DNA of 64,000 nucleotides, from positions 51,223,702 through 51,287,701 of the forward strand of contig JBANSL010000004.1 in NCBI GenBank assembly GCA_037127255.1, in the 5' to 3' direction. How positions within the stretch are numbered: position 1 is the stretch's first letter; each line of letters opens with the position of its first letter. This DNA comes from Persicaria tinctoria (lineage: Eukaryota; Streptophyta; Magnoliopsida; Caryophyllales; Polygonaceae). The notes under the pieces were generated by a model. That model was not told the DNA's origin. It did not search any database and was given only the letters and a program-made list of their open reading frames with translations. Of this stretch, positions 1 through 10,519 are shown piece by piece. A program made the position numbers and the translations under genes.

Positions 1-108
1 TTAACGCAAAACTGCCTATTTGAAGTGAAGGGGGATAGCTTGATTCCGCACCCCAAAATAAAGTCCGACTTCGTTCGATATATTCACGTACTTACCGTTA
101 GAATCGCT

Positions 109-925
109 ATGGCCGAGTCGCAAAGTAATCGTCGTCTCCAAGTTTGCCAACTACGCATATGTTTCGTATAGTGAATATATTCGTATGCCTTGCGTTTTGT
201 TCATATTTTCACTAATGTCATTACAGTTTCGAGACTTTACCTCCGAGTTCTCGGACCCAAGGGTTTGGACTGATCGTGACGAAATGGTTAAGCATTTCAA
301 GGACTTGGGTCGGAGACACTGTATGATTTTAGTAATCAAGCGGTCTTGGACGGGGGCGTCGAACCATCCAAGCGGTGTTCTCCATGCTTGCGAGCAGTAT
401 GGGGAGTATCGACCACGCGGAAGGAAGCTCTGAAGCACGTAATCGAAGATAAACGGTTTCCCATTCTCTCTACACGGGCACGAAGCTCCGCCAGGTCATT
501 GGGTTATGAAGGTAACCCATGGTGTACATAACCACGGGCTTCCCACGAGCTTGAAGGGCCATGCCATCACCGGACAGATGACAGAGGGGGAAAAGAAGAT
601 GGCTAGGTGGATGAAGGAAATTGGTACTCCTCCAAAAGCCATTGGCTACGGATTGAGGCAGTTAGATGAGACAAGCATCACGTCATCGCGTTCTCTTACC
701 AACGCGCTCAACATGATGGTCACCGAAGAAAGGGGTAGTCGGATGATGACCCAAGATACCCTGCATCGTCTGTGGGAAAGAAGATACTACTACGAGTTCA
801 GACGACATCCGGATGATGACAACGTCTTGAGCGACCTCTTCCTAGCACATCCTGACGGGATACGACTACTCCGAAGGTTCCATTACGTCATCGTATTGGA
901 CAACACGCACAAAACAAATGCGTAA
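109..925 (+). pseudogene. MULE transposase gene, 5' part (FAR1-like DNA-binding region)
   Basis: This is the N-terminal part of a FAR1/MULE-type transposase. A possible first exon starts at ATG 109; a probable intron ends in TTACAG at 226. From 227 one frame runs to 925 with two internal stops (431 and 440). The peptide has the FAR1-family order: a stretch like SDPRVWTDRDEMVKHF, then ACEQYG, then THGVHNH, the Cys and His positions of a WRKY-GCM1-like finger. The second finger Cys is replaced (NGFPF where CGCPF is usual). The last part contains VIVLDNTHKTN, the first catalytic Asp of the MULE DDE domain, just before a GTAAGT donor near 925. The gene resumes at about 8985 and 13153 after two insertions. 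The stops and lost Cys say it is dead. Confidence 0.8.
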
Positions 926-987
926 GTTACTTAATTACGATTACATTATTGTACATATAGCCAATTATAAAGTATTGTACATGTAAC

Positions 988-2793
988 TGATGTCCACCAA
1001 AATAGCCTTGTTGAAATGCACATTTTAGCTCCATGTTCTATATACTTTGCATATTTCGGGTTGGGAATATGTTGAATTAATGTAATATGTTCTTATTTGC
1101 AAGAAATGGAGATCTACATAAGTTTTTGTTTAATATTACAGAATTTGGAGCCATTCCGGGACAAAACCAAGAAGCAAAGACGGAATCTGAGCCTTATTCA
1201 ATATTGAGTACCTTTTCTCGATATCGACCAAACATGTTCGAGCACAGCATGATCGAGGACAGGCCAGATCGAGGAACTGAAGGAAAAGCTACTCGACTCC
1301 AGAGAATTACCCGATATCGAGTACTTTACTCGATATCGACAAGACCTGAAGACCAGCCCGGAGTCGAGGAAGACCACCTGATCGAGATGCCGAAGATGAA
1401 GACATACCGAGCAGCACTTACTCGATATCGAGTACTTTACTCGATATCGACAAGACCAAAATCGCCTGTCCGAGCCAGATCGGGGAGAAGTTGCTCGAGC
1501 AAGCCAAGCCAACAAGTCGACGACACACAGTTACTCGATATCGAGGAGATCTTTCCTGGGCCGCGTTACACGGTTGGGCTGTCCGACACGGTTTGGGCTT
1601 TCTTGGGAGCGAAGGAGTCCGAGTTCTATTAAGTATATCAACATCTATCCACGGAGAAGAAGATTTATCCACACTTGAAGATATTTAGCCTTTTAGATAT
1701 ATTTCCCTTTTTGATAAATATTCCCTTTATTAAAGTTTTATCTTTAGATATAGATAGGGATTTGTATCCTTGATTAGCAAGGATTGGAAGCCTATAAATA
1801 AGGCCTTAGGGGCTGATTTCTATTGATTCAATTCAAGACACAATTAGTTACATAGAGGTAGAGAGAGAGTGAGTGGCCAAGAGGAGTTTGTGAAGCGAGA
1901 GTGGAATTGGCTTCCTTTGGTTGTAAGCTCTGTTGGTTTATTAATGCAAGTAGTTTATTTTCCAGCAGTGATGTCTACAAATGCGATGAAGCGTGAGTAG
2001 TCCACCTACTTCTAGGGTTGGGGTGAGCCCGACGATAGCTCTGCGTGTTTGAGGTAAAGATCCGACTTTTATCATGTTTTGAGCATCTACTATCTGTTAT
2101 GTGTTTATTACCCATCTAATGGAGGTCCATGCTAACAACTTGGATTGTAAACATAAAATCGGTAGATACAATTAGGGTTTCTTGAAAGAGTTGTCTAATT
2201 GTTGGAAAAGGCAAAAGTTTGGTCCTTCGATGCGAGTTACATGATTATCTGTTTAATTCTTGGCTTATACATGCTTGGTTATCGTTGTGGCAAACCCCAA
2301 TCTTGGAAGTCTTTCATACATAGTTTATTTCGAATCCCACAAGCCTTATCTTTGTTTAATTCGTTTTAAGTTTATGTTTTTCCTCGATATCGACTAATTG
2401 TGGTCGATATCGAGTACTGATCTTCGATCCAAGATCGCCGTAGCTTCTTCTGTGCAGGAACTCGACAAAGCCTTCATCGACATCGACAAGTTTACTCGAT
2501 ATAACGTAAGGTGTCCTCGATATCGACCAAAACCAAGGAGTTGCTGCTGCGTGAATCGACTTGTCCGATCTTCTGTTGACTAACCCTAGTCGAGATCGAG
2601 CAACTTGTAAGTCGACTTCTGTTCGTTAGATTCCACCGCTGCCTAGGATCTGCTGACACGCTTCCTCGTGGATCGATCCTAACTTCCCACTGCTGCATCG
2701 GGAGGAACTCTTGTAATCATTTGTAAGGGACGGAATCTGGTTTGCTTTACTTTATTCGTATTTTATTTTCATTCTCGATTTCCTCCCACAACA
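988..2793 (+). repeat. 5' LTR of element A
   Basis: This LTR begins TGATGTCCACC and ends CCCACAACA. It is the same sequence as 6764-8963 apart from the TRIM there and a block near 1480-1555 that is absent from the 3' copy. It holds nine exact copies of TCGATATCGA (1218, 1330, 1422, 1441, 1535, 2384, 2404, 2517 and a CCGATATCGA variant at 1311 counted as the ninth), several in pairs 19-21 bp apart. Open frames across it are short and I do not regard them as genes. Confidence 0.9.
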
Positions 2794-2796
2794 AAT

Positions 2797-2814
2797 TGGC
2801 TCCGTTGCCGGGGA
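2797..2814 (+). other. Primer binding site, tRNA-Asp type
   Basis: TGGCTCCGTTGCCGGGGA lies three bases after the 5' LTR. It differs at one base from the TGGCGCCGTTGCC site that Athila and Tat elements use with tRNA-Asp. It would prime minus-strand DNA synthesis. Confidence 0.85.
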
Positions 2815-2876
2815 AACAATCATTCGCGCCTTAGGTAGTTAAATCTCACGTCTGCTTTGAGTTACTTCGCAGGTGT

Positions 2877-3548
2877 ATGCGCCGTTCTGGTCAACCACCT
2901 GAGTTTGACGGCTTAGATGAACCAGAACGCCTTCTACACATACAAGCTAAACTAAAAAGAGCCATGGCGGCCGCAGAAACACAAGAACAGCTAATTGAGA
3001 GGCTTCGGATGGAACTAGCCACCAAGGATACTGCTCTCACCACTGACAGAGCAAGAAGGGAACATGAAGCTGAGCGTGCGAGGCAAGCAGAAGCTGAGCT
3101 TGCCCAATACCCAACCACTGCAGAGGATTATATGCACCCGACTCTCGTCGTGCCTGAATCGGCTATTCTAATCCCTCAAAACACTTTTGAAATTCGCACT
3201 CAATTCCCTCTTGAACATATTACCAATTTTTTTGACATGTGCCGTATTCTTGCTGAAGGTACTACTCTGGAATATGTCAAGATGAAGGCCTTCCGATGGT
3301 CTCTCGCTGGTCCTGCATTAAAGTGGCTTGAAGGGTTGAAACCACGATCCCTCACGACATGGGCTCAAGTAGAGGAGGAATTTCTCAACAAATTCTTCCC
3401 TCCTGCCAAGACAACACTCCTCCGCCAGAAGATTAAAGCTTTCAAACAGAAGTCTGGGGAGCCGCTGGAAAAGCATGGGAACGATATAAGGAACTACTGC
3501 GATCTTGCCCAAGTCATTCAAGAGATCACAGCGGCACACCACTACTGA
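2877..3548 (+). CDS. Athila-type gag, N-terminal part (truncated)
   Basis: This 223-residue frame starts with the first ATG after the primer site. Residues 20-80 are charged and Ala/Glu-rich and likely coiled coil. From about residue 95 it follows the Athila gag core, with FEIRTQFPLEHITNFFDMC, a segment like MKAFRWSLAGPALKWLEGL, then TTWAQVEEEFLNKFFPP and LRQKIKAFKQ. Gag forms the virus-like particle that packages the element RNA. It ends early at 3546-3548. Sequence to about 3750 still resembles gag (GGPK, PPAIQ) but in broken frames, so an internal deletion or frameshift separates it from the next frame. Confidence 0.8.
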   Translation: MRRSGQPPEFDGLDEPERLLHIQAKLKRAMAAAETQEQLIERLRMELATKDTALTTDRARREHEAERARQAEAELAQYPTTAEDYMHPTLVVPESAILIPQNTFEIRTQFPLEHITNFFDMCRILAEGTTLEYVKMKAFRWSLAGPALKWLEGLKPRSLTTWAQVEEEFLNKFFPPAKTTLLRQKIKAFKQKSGEPLEKHGNDIRNYCDLAQVIQEITAAHHY

Positions 3549-3753
3549 GTGCCCACACACAGAGCAAGTCAGGATGGCAGAGACCCAGGAAGAGGTAGCT
3601 TAGGCAGGGGGTCCCAATCGCTATATGGGGGACCAAAGGTTTCAATAACCACAATGGAACCAAGGTGCCCCTAGGAACCCCCCGCCATACAGAGCTCCAA
3701 GATATCCAGATAGAGATCAACGGAAGGATGATCTACAGCTCATCCTTGATGAG

Positions 3754-5184
3754 ATGCGCCGGAATCAAGGCACCATCAACAACCAGTTCCAGAACATCAA
3801 TGCAAAATTTGGAGAGCTGGATATCTGGAAAAAGAACATTGAGACTCAAATGGGTCATTTCGCGGCACAGATTCCACGACCGACCGGGCAACTCCTTAGG
3901 CAAACAGAACCAAATCCTAAGGGGAAGACCGGACACGTCGCATCTGTAAAACTCAGGAGCGGGCACCAATTACACGAGCCAGAGGTCGGAAAGAACCAAC
4001 TCGAAAATGAGCAGCAGCAACTCGATGTCGACGAACCCATGGTCGATATCGACACGAATCTACTCGACACAGACCAGAAGCCAAGCTCGGACTCCACTGC
4101 ACAACCCAGCAACTCGAGATCGACAACTCTTGTCGATATCGAGCAACCCCTGGTCGATGTCAAGGAGAAGTTGGCCGATGTCGACGACTCTGCAACACCT
4201 CTGACATCTGTTCTGGCTCCAAAGCAGAAAAAGACACTGCCTTTCCCTTCCAAAGCACTGAAAGATCCCACTGCAGGTAGGTTCAAACATTTTGTTAATA
4301 TGCTGCAAGAACTGAATTTCTCTATTCCTTTTACAGAAGCTTTGCAAGAGATGCCTACATATGTCAAATTCCTGAAGGAAATCCTGAGCAACAAGCGATC
4401 CATCTCAAAGATTGCCGACGAATGCAAAGTGCTCCACTTCCCTGAAAAGAGATCTGACCCTGGTAAGTTTTCTGTTACTGTGGGATTTGGACAATATAAA
4501 TATGAGTCCTTGTGTGATTTAGGAGCAAGTGTGAGCATCATGCCCTTATCAATCTGGCGGAAGATGAAGATAGGATGCATAGAACCTGTGGATGCCAAGA
4601 TATACATGGCAAACAATACAGTAGTCATCCCTACAGGTATGGTTGAGAATGTCCCTGTCCAGGTTGGTAAATTCTTTATTCCAGCTGATTTCCTTATTAT
4701 AGATTTTGCTGAAGATCCTACTAGCCCTATTATTCTTGATAGACCATTTCTAGCTACTGCAGATGCCAAGTTTAGTGTCAAACAACAATTGCTCACCTTC
4801 ACTATAGGCGATGAGGTCCTAGATTTCTCTTTTGGCCCTGCAAAAGAGGAGATTTCATGGCTAGAGGTGAAAAGCATCAGCAACCACGGGATCAAGAAAA
4901 CAACGGAGGAAGACACCAGAACTCTGCTCGATATCGACAAGCCTTCCCCGATATCGACCAAAGGGGTACTCGATATCGACCAAGATTCCCCGACGTCGAC
5001 TTCCCCTGCTGAGCACCAGACTTTCCAAGAGCCTAAGTATGGGGTCCCTGTACTCGATATCGACCAGTCTTGCTCGACATCGACTAACCCCAAGCCCAAA
5101 GATTTCTGTTTTGGGCCCGAAAAGGTAAGTTCAGGTATGAATCCTACTCCTCCTCAGTCCATTAAGAAATTTATAAATAATTGA
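3754..5184 (+). pseudogene. Gag C-terminus and aspartic protease of element A
   Basis: The 476-residue frame starts in the gag tail (RRNQGTINNQFQNINAKFGEL). It continues through an acidic linker (about residues 85-150) with repeated LDVDE, VDID, VDIEQ and VDVK units, and reaches a retroviral-type protease at about residues 225-375. The active-site motif is CDLGASVSIMPLS at about residue 254, the DLGA form usual in Athila. The flap-side motif is SPIILDRPFLATADA. A second acidic tract with LDID units fills residues 388-460. The TCGATATCGA DNA motif encodes those units. No reverse transcriptase follows. The frame differs from gag at 2877, so the product is probably not made as a normal polyprotein. 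Confidence 0.8.
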
Positions 5185-6763
5185 AAGGGAGGTAAGGCCC
5201 TGTGGCGAGAGAATCTGCGGAAACTAAGAGCTGGAAAGAGAAAGAAGAGAGAAAAGGAAGATTATGCAAGCAACCACATGTAAGCTAAGCTTGCATACTA
5301 TAATCAGGACCTAGATGATCCAAGAGAAGGGCCAACCACAAGTGGGCCCCACATTAAAGGTCCTTGAGCACAAAAGAAGAAGTCGGCCTAGCGACTCTAA
5401 AGAGCAATGAGGTACTCGATATCGACAAGAAGAAGTCGGCCTTGAGCACAAAAGAAGAAGTCGGCCTAGCCCCACATTACAGTACTCGATATCGACAAGA
5501 CCAGTTCCTCGACATGCCCTGTTTTGCCTTCCTCGACGCATTATTCGGTTAGTTCCTTCCTTTACTCTTGTTTTTATTGATTTTATATAGTGGGGACACT
5601 GTATATTTTAAGTATGGGGTGGGGGAAGAGCTCATTATCATTATTATATGTTTTATTCTTGCTTTTGGTTTTACATGGTGAAATTTTGAGTAAATTTTAA
5701 AATTTTGTGCATAAGGCTAAAACTCAAAATTTTATAAGACATCTCCCATTGCTTGTAAATTGTTCAAAGAAATAGTGTCATGGAAGCTTTAATTGAACTC
5801 GACGATGCAAAATTAGATTCATTAGAGATATAGCATGAAATTGTCTAGTAAAGAGAAGTCACAAAGAAATAGTGTCATGGAAGCTTTTGACATGTTGCAT
5901 GATAAGAGGATGGAGGACTTTATATTTCCATATAATGCTCATTGTTTATAATCCTAGCCTTACCTATGCTTATGCATTACACAAAGCCATATTATGCCTT
6001 ATTTCAATTATTACTCCACGTGATCTAAATATTTGCCATTCTGTACCTTATTTCCTATCCGGGGATTATTTTAAGAATGATGTTACATTATGGAGATTGT
6101 TATATGGTTGTTGTGTTGTTATCATTATTTGGAGTTTGGTAGGAAATTGTTTGAAATATATGGAAAATTTAATGAGTGAAAGAAAATTCGATCACCTCAG
6201 GAGATAAAGGTAGATCGGCCCTTCTTACTGAGATAATAGTTCAGTGAGATGGGAAACACAGGTGAGGAGTCCAAAGCACTAAGTATCCGGGGCCATTCAT
6301 GACACCCATGTTTGCGACTCGCGAGAAGGCAGTGCTGAGGTGAGAGAGGTAAAAGCATCATTATTGATAAAAGCATTATGGAAGGTGATGAATCTTATGA
6401 AGAAGGGATGTGATATGACAATTTGGAAAGTACTCTATTTCCCCGGATCATTAGCACCACATTGCCAAATATTGCCCACCTTTACCCTTTTACCAATCTA
6501 CTCCTTATTGAGCTTAAATTAAAGTCCTCTTGAATATTAATGCTTTGTCACATGAATTGTTTTTGCATAACCCTCGTGTTATGAGTAGATGTTGCTTTTG
6601 ATTGAACATGCATGAATTTGTGGCACAAGTACATTTTCGATGATGGTAATTGATTACATGGTTATATAAGAATGAATCTATGATGTTGAGAGTTTAAATT
6701 CTTTCCCTGAATGATCATCCAAGTTATTGCTTGGGGACAAGCAAGCTTAAGTATGGGGTGATT
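5185..6763 (+). other. Non-coding 3' internal region of element A, ending in a polypurine tract
   Basis: No reverse transcriptase, RNase H or integrase is detectable here, where an autonomous Athila would carry them. Two local duplications are visible: a block with AAGAAGAAGTCGGCC at 5380-5470, and AAAGAAATAGTGTCATGG at about 5768 and 5863. The last 300 bp match the reverse complement of 61.9-62.1 kb. The likely plus-strand primer tract is AAGTATGGGGTGATT directly before the 3' LTR at 6764. Confidence 0.7.
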
Positions 6764-8963
6764 TGATGTCCACCAAAATAGCCTTGTTGAAATGCACATT
6801 TTAGCTCCATATTCTATATACTTTGCATATTTCGGGTTGGGAATATGTTGAATTAATGTAATATGTGCTTATTTGCAAGAAATGGAGATCTACATAAGTT
6901 TTTGTTTAATATTACAGAATTTGGAGCTATTCCGGGACAAAACCAAGAATCAAAGACGGAAGCTGAGCCTTACTCGATATCGAGTACCTTTCCTCGATAT
7001 CCACCAAACATGTCCGGGCACAACATGATCGAGGACATGCCAGATCGAGGAACTTAAGGCAAAGCTACTCGACTCTAGAGAGTTACTTGATATCGAGTAC
7101 TTTACTCGATATCGACAAGACCTGAAGACCATCCTGGAGTCGAGGAAGACCACCTGATCGAGAAGCCAAAGATGAAGACATGCCGAGCAGCCCTTACTCG
7201 ATATCGAGTACGTTACTCGATATCGACAAGACCAAAATTGTAAGACCCGGGGTCTCAAGAGGCGCCAGCCCATGCCACCTAGCCCTCTCAGGTCCGTTGT
7301 CTTCACTTGGAGCCTGAAAAGGAAGAGCTCTTGTGAGCTGGGTAGGGCTTGAATCACTTATAAATCACTCCCAACATCCTTATGATATCTGATGTGGGAC
7401 GAGGGTGTTACAATCTCCCCCACTTAAAGGACTGACGACCCCGTCAGGCACAAGGGACTGCCCTCCGGGAGGAGCGTACCCGAGCATACTGTCGATGCAC
7501 CTCCGAGCCCGGAGTTGGCTCTAATACCATCTGTAAGACCCGGGGTCTCAAGAGGCTCCACCCATGCCACCTAGCCCTCTCAGGTCCGTTGTCCTCACTT
7601 GGAGCCTGAAAAGGAAGAGCTCTTGTGAGCTGGGTAGGGCTTGAATCACTTATAAATCACTCCCAACATCCTTATGATATCTGATGTGGGATGGGGGTGT
7701 TATTAAAATCGCCTGTCCGAGCCAGATCTTTCATGGGATGCGTTACGCGGTTGGGTTGTCCGAGGTGGTTTGGGCTTTCTTGGGAGCGAAGGAGTCCGAG
7801 TTCTGTCATGTATATCAACATCTATCCATGGAGAAGAAGATTTATCCACACTTGAAGATATTTAGACTTTTAGATATATTTCCCTTTTCGATAAATATTC
7901 CTTTTATTAAAGTTTTATCTTTAGATATAGATAGGGATTTCTATCCTTGATTAGCAAGGATTGGAAGTCTATAAATAAGGCCTTAGGGGCTGATTTCTAT
8001 TGATTCAATTCAAGACACAATTAGTTACATAGAGGTAGAGAGAGTGAGTGGCCAAGAGGAGTTTGTGAAGCGAGAGCGGAATTGGCTTCCTTTGGTTGTA
8101 AGCTTTGTTGGTTTATTAATGCAAGTAGTTTATTTTCCATCAATGATGTCTCCAAGCACGAGTAGTCCACCTACTTCTAGGGTTGGGGTGAGCCCGATGA
8201 TAGCCCTGCGTGTTTGAGGTAAAGATCCGACTTTTTTCATGTTTTGAGAATCTACTATCTGTTATGTGTTTTATTAACCATCTAATGGAGGTCCATTCTA
8301 ACAACTTGAATTGTAAACATAAAATCGGTAGATACAATTAGGGTTTCTTGAAAGAGTTGTCTAATTGTTGGAAAAGGGGAAAGCTTGGTCCTTCGATGCG
8401 ATTTACATGATTATCTGTTTTATTCCTGCCTTATGCATGCTCGGTTATCGTTGTCGCAAACCCAAATCTTGGAAGTCTTTCATACATAGTTTATTTCGAA
8501 TCCCACAAGCCTTAATTGTCTTTGTTTATTTCGTTTTAAGTTTCTGTTTTTCCTCGATATCGACTAACTGTGGTCGATATCGAGTATTGATTTTCGATCC
8601 CAGTTCGACGTAGCTTCTTCTGTGCAGGAACTCGACAAAGCCTTCATCGACATCGACAAGTTTACTCGATATCGAGTAAGGTGTCCTCGATATCGACCAA
8701 AACCCAGGAGCTGCTGCTGCGTGAATCGGCTTGTCCGATCTTTTTTCGACTAACCCTAGTCGAGATCGAGAAACCTGTAAGTCGACTTCTGTTCGTGAGA
8801 TTCAACCGCTGCCTAGGATCCGCTGACACGCTTCCTCGTGGATCGATCCTGACTTCCCACTCCTGCATCGGGAGGAAGTCTTGTAATCATTTGCAAGGGA
8901 CAGAATCTGGTTTGCTTTACTTTATTCGTATTTTATTTGCATTCTCGATTTCCTCCCACAACA
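6764..8963 (+). repeat. 3' LTR of element A (contains a TRIM)
   Basis: This is the second LTR copy, TGATGTCCACC to CCCACAACA, followed by GTAAC. After removing the TRIM at 7239-7704 it is slightly shorter than the 5' LTR because about 75 bp near 7728 is missing. Exact TCGATATCGA copies lie at 6974, 7106, 7198, 7217, 8554, 8574, 8666 and 8687. The two LTRs differ by scattered substitutions and these indels, so the insertion is not recent. Confidence 0.9.
7239..7704 (-). mobile_element. TRIM (miniature LTR retrotransposon)
   Basis: Two direct repeats, 7239-7412 and 7532-7704 (about 174 bp each), flank a 119-bp interior. They begin TGTAAGACCC; the first ends GTTACA, while the second has decayed to GTTATT. 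On the minus strand the interior begins with TGGTATTAGAGCC, one base from the tRNA-Met primer site TGGTATCAGAGC, and ends with the purine tract AAGTGGGGGAGAT. The element therefore lies in antisense. The duplication AAAAT flanks it (7234-7238 and 7705-7709), and the undisturbed 5' LTR has a single ACCAAAATCGCC there. It has no coding capacity, as expected for a TRIM. Confidence 0.9.
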
Positions 8964-8984
8964 GTAACATATTTACACGTGCAG

Positions 8985-9192
8985 ATATGGGATTCTATTG
9001 TGTGAGGTGGTCTCGGGTTCACACCCTCGGGCAAGACTTACTACATGGCATACGCTTTCATGTCGCACGAGAACGAAGACACATACGCCTGGGTGTTGCG
9101 TCAGCTTCAGATCTTGCTTGGAATGGTTCAACCTCAAGATATTATGACTGATCGGGAGCTAGGTCTCTTGGCGGCGCTAAATGTTGTTTTCC
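8985..9192 (+). pseudogene. MULE transposase gene, central exon
   Basis: After element A, a GTGCAG acceptor near 8984 precedes sequence that continues the transposase. In one frame it reads SGKTYYMAYAFMSHENED, then TYAWVLRQL, then MTDRELGLLAALNVVFP, the MULE segment up to the second catalytic Asp (MTDRE). A stop lies just after the acceptor (TGTGTGAGG). CACTA element 1 interrupts the exon directly after VVFP. Confidence 0.8.
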
Positions 9193-9217
9193 CACTACTA
9201 GAAATTTGCTATTTACC

Positions 9218-9509
9218 ATCGGGTAATAGCCGATGTCTTTCAAAAACAAAATCGATGTCTATGTGGGGGATGTAAAAAGTCAAAAGTTTTTCACATCGGC
9301 CAGAACCCGATGTCTTTGTATGTTATAACATCAGTTCTATTTTTAAATCCGATGTCTTTACTATTCTATATCATCGATTATAAAATAAAAACGATGTTAT
9401 AACATACAAAGACATCGGGTTCTGGCCGATGTGAAAAACTTTTGACTTTTTACATCCCCCACATAGACATCGATTTTTTTTTGTTGAAAACATCGGCTAT
9501 TACCCGATG
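9218..9509. repeat. Long inverted repeat inside CACTA 1
   Basis: Two arms of about 120 bp, CATCGGGTAATAGCC... and its near-perfect reverse complement ending ...GGCTATTACCCGATG, are separated by a loop of about 45 bp. It starts 25 bp inside the element end and consists mainly of subterminal CCGATGT units. Transcribed, it would form a long hairpin RNA. Confidence 0.85.
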
Positions 9510-9545
9510 TTAAATGACATATTTCATTTTTTTTCTCATTATCGT

Positions 9546-9615
9546 AGCCTACACGGGATTTGAACCCACATCTTTGTGTTTGAACACAATGCTCTACCAT
9601 TTGAGCTAATAGGCT
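9546..9615 (-). tRNA. tRNA-like sequence 1 (probable pseudogene)
   Basis: On the minus strand, AGCCTAT pairs with GTAGGCT as a 7-bp acceptor stem. A GCTC/GAGC D-stem lies inside TAGCTCAAATGG (A box), and GTGGG TTCAAAT CCCGT forms the T arm (B box GGTTCAAATCC). The anticodon stem TTGTG/CACAA closes a 6-base loop rather than 7, so it is unlikely to be a working tRNA. A sister copy lies at 31945-32014 in an unrelated element. Confidence 0.55.
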
Positions 9616-10248
9616 TTAAATTAGATAGAATGTTTGTTACATAACAGCAAAAATAGAATGTGAAAATTAAGAATCAAAGAAACAATGGAAATAAACTAAT
9701 AGCAAAAGACAATAGTGTGAAGCTTAAAAAACTTGCCCTTGTTTGTGCAAGATATATAGAGTATAAACAATTTTATGAAATCTTAAACTAACTGCAATAG
9801 TAAGCTGACCATCGAAAATTAATCACTTAGAGCTGACCATCAAAAAGTATTCACTTAAAGTCTGACAATAGCAAGCAAAAATAAAAGCATAGACCCGTGA
9901 TGGCCTAGAGAAGCATTTCAAGCTAGACGGTATAAAACTGGATTGTAACTAAAACATTTCATTTTCTTGATCAGTATGAAAAGGAAGGACTAAGAAGAGA
10001 GATAGTTGCTTAGCACTGAAAGCTTTAATGGGACTGAACAAGAACATTAAATTATAAGCTAGCTCTGAATCAGATCCAAAGCACAGATATATGTAGTCAA
10101 TACTACTAATAAAGATGAACTGGCTAACTTAGTCAATTGCAAGCATCAGATTGAGAGGCGCCATCCTATTTAATCATATTTATGACTTTTTACCACTTTG
10201 CAGACTTTTATTTTTAGTGTTAGGTATTGTATGTAGTCATGGAGATAT

Positions 10249-10266
10249 GATATATATATATATATG

Positions 10267-10332
<66 letters not shown>
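10249..10332. repeat. (TA)n microsatellite
   Basis: This is about 84 bp of TA dinucleotides with a short GTATGTG interruption, inside CACTA 1. Confidence 0.95.
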
Positions 10333-10334
<2 letters not shown>

Positions 10335-10519
10335 TGTATGAAACTATGCACACTTGACAGGTCGTTAACGAGAAAGTTATATATTAGGGTGTGTTACATC
10401 GGTTTTTATATTAATTTTTTTACTAGTTTATCAAAGATCACATGAATGCAAATCTGGTTGCACCAACTAGGCTTAATCAACAGAGGGCCTAAAGGAATGA
10501 AGAAGGCAGGAAGGATTAC

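Larger units (their letters stand above)
988..8963 (+). mobile_element. Athila-like LTR retrotransposon A, gag-protease only
   Basis: A complete LTR element sits in an intron of the MULE gene. Its ends are TG...CA and it is flanked by the perfect 5-bp duplication GTAAC (983-987 and 8964-8968). A primer site like the tRNA-Asp site used by Athila/Tat elements follows the 5' LTR. The internal region encodes gag and an aspartic protease but no reverse transcriptase, RNase H or integrase; 5185-6763 is non-coding. It would therefore depend on an autonomous relative for movement. The 3' LTR carries a TRIM. A minus-strand relative lies at about 61.1-63.8 kb. Confidence 0.9.

Noticed and set aside
1087..1632. 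181-codon frame in the 5' LTR of element A
   Set aside because: It crosses the LTR palindrome array and reads RYRVLYSIST repeats. It is not in any Athila product and is broken by the TRIM in the 3' LTR.
3855..5099. Long minus-strand open frame of 414 codons opposite gag-protease
   Set aside because: It is the antisense shadow of the protease frame. Its repeated Ser-Ile-Ser runs come from the TCGATATCGA motif, which reads open on both strands.
9546..9615. Functional tRNA gene
   Set aside because: The anticodon loop is one base short and the element context is a transposon. I keep it as tRNA-like.
10151..10333. Open frame reading Tyr-Ile repeats
   Set aside because: It is the translation of a (TA)n tract.
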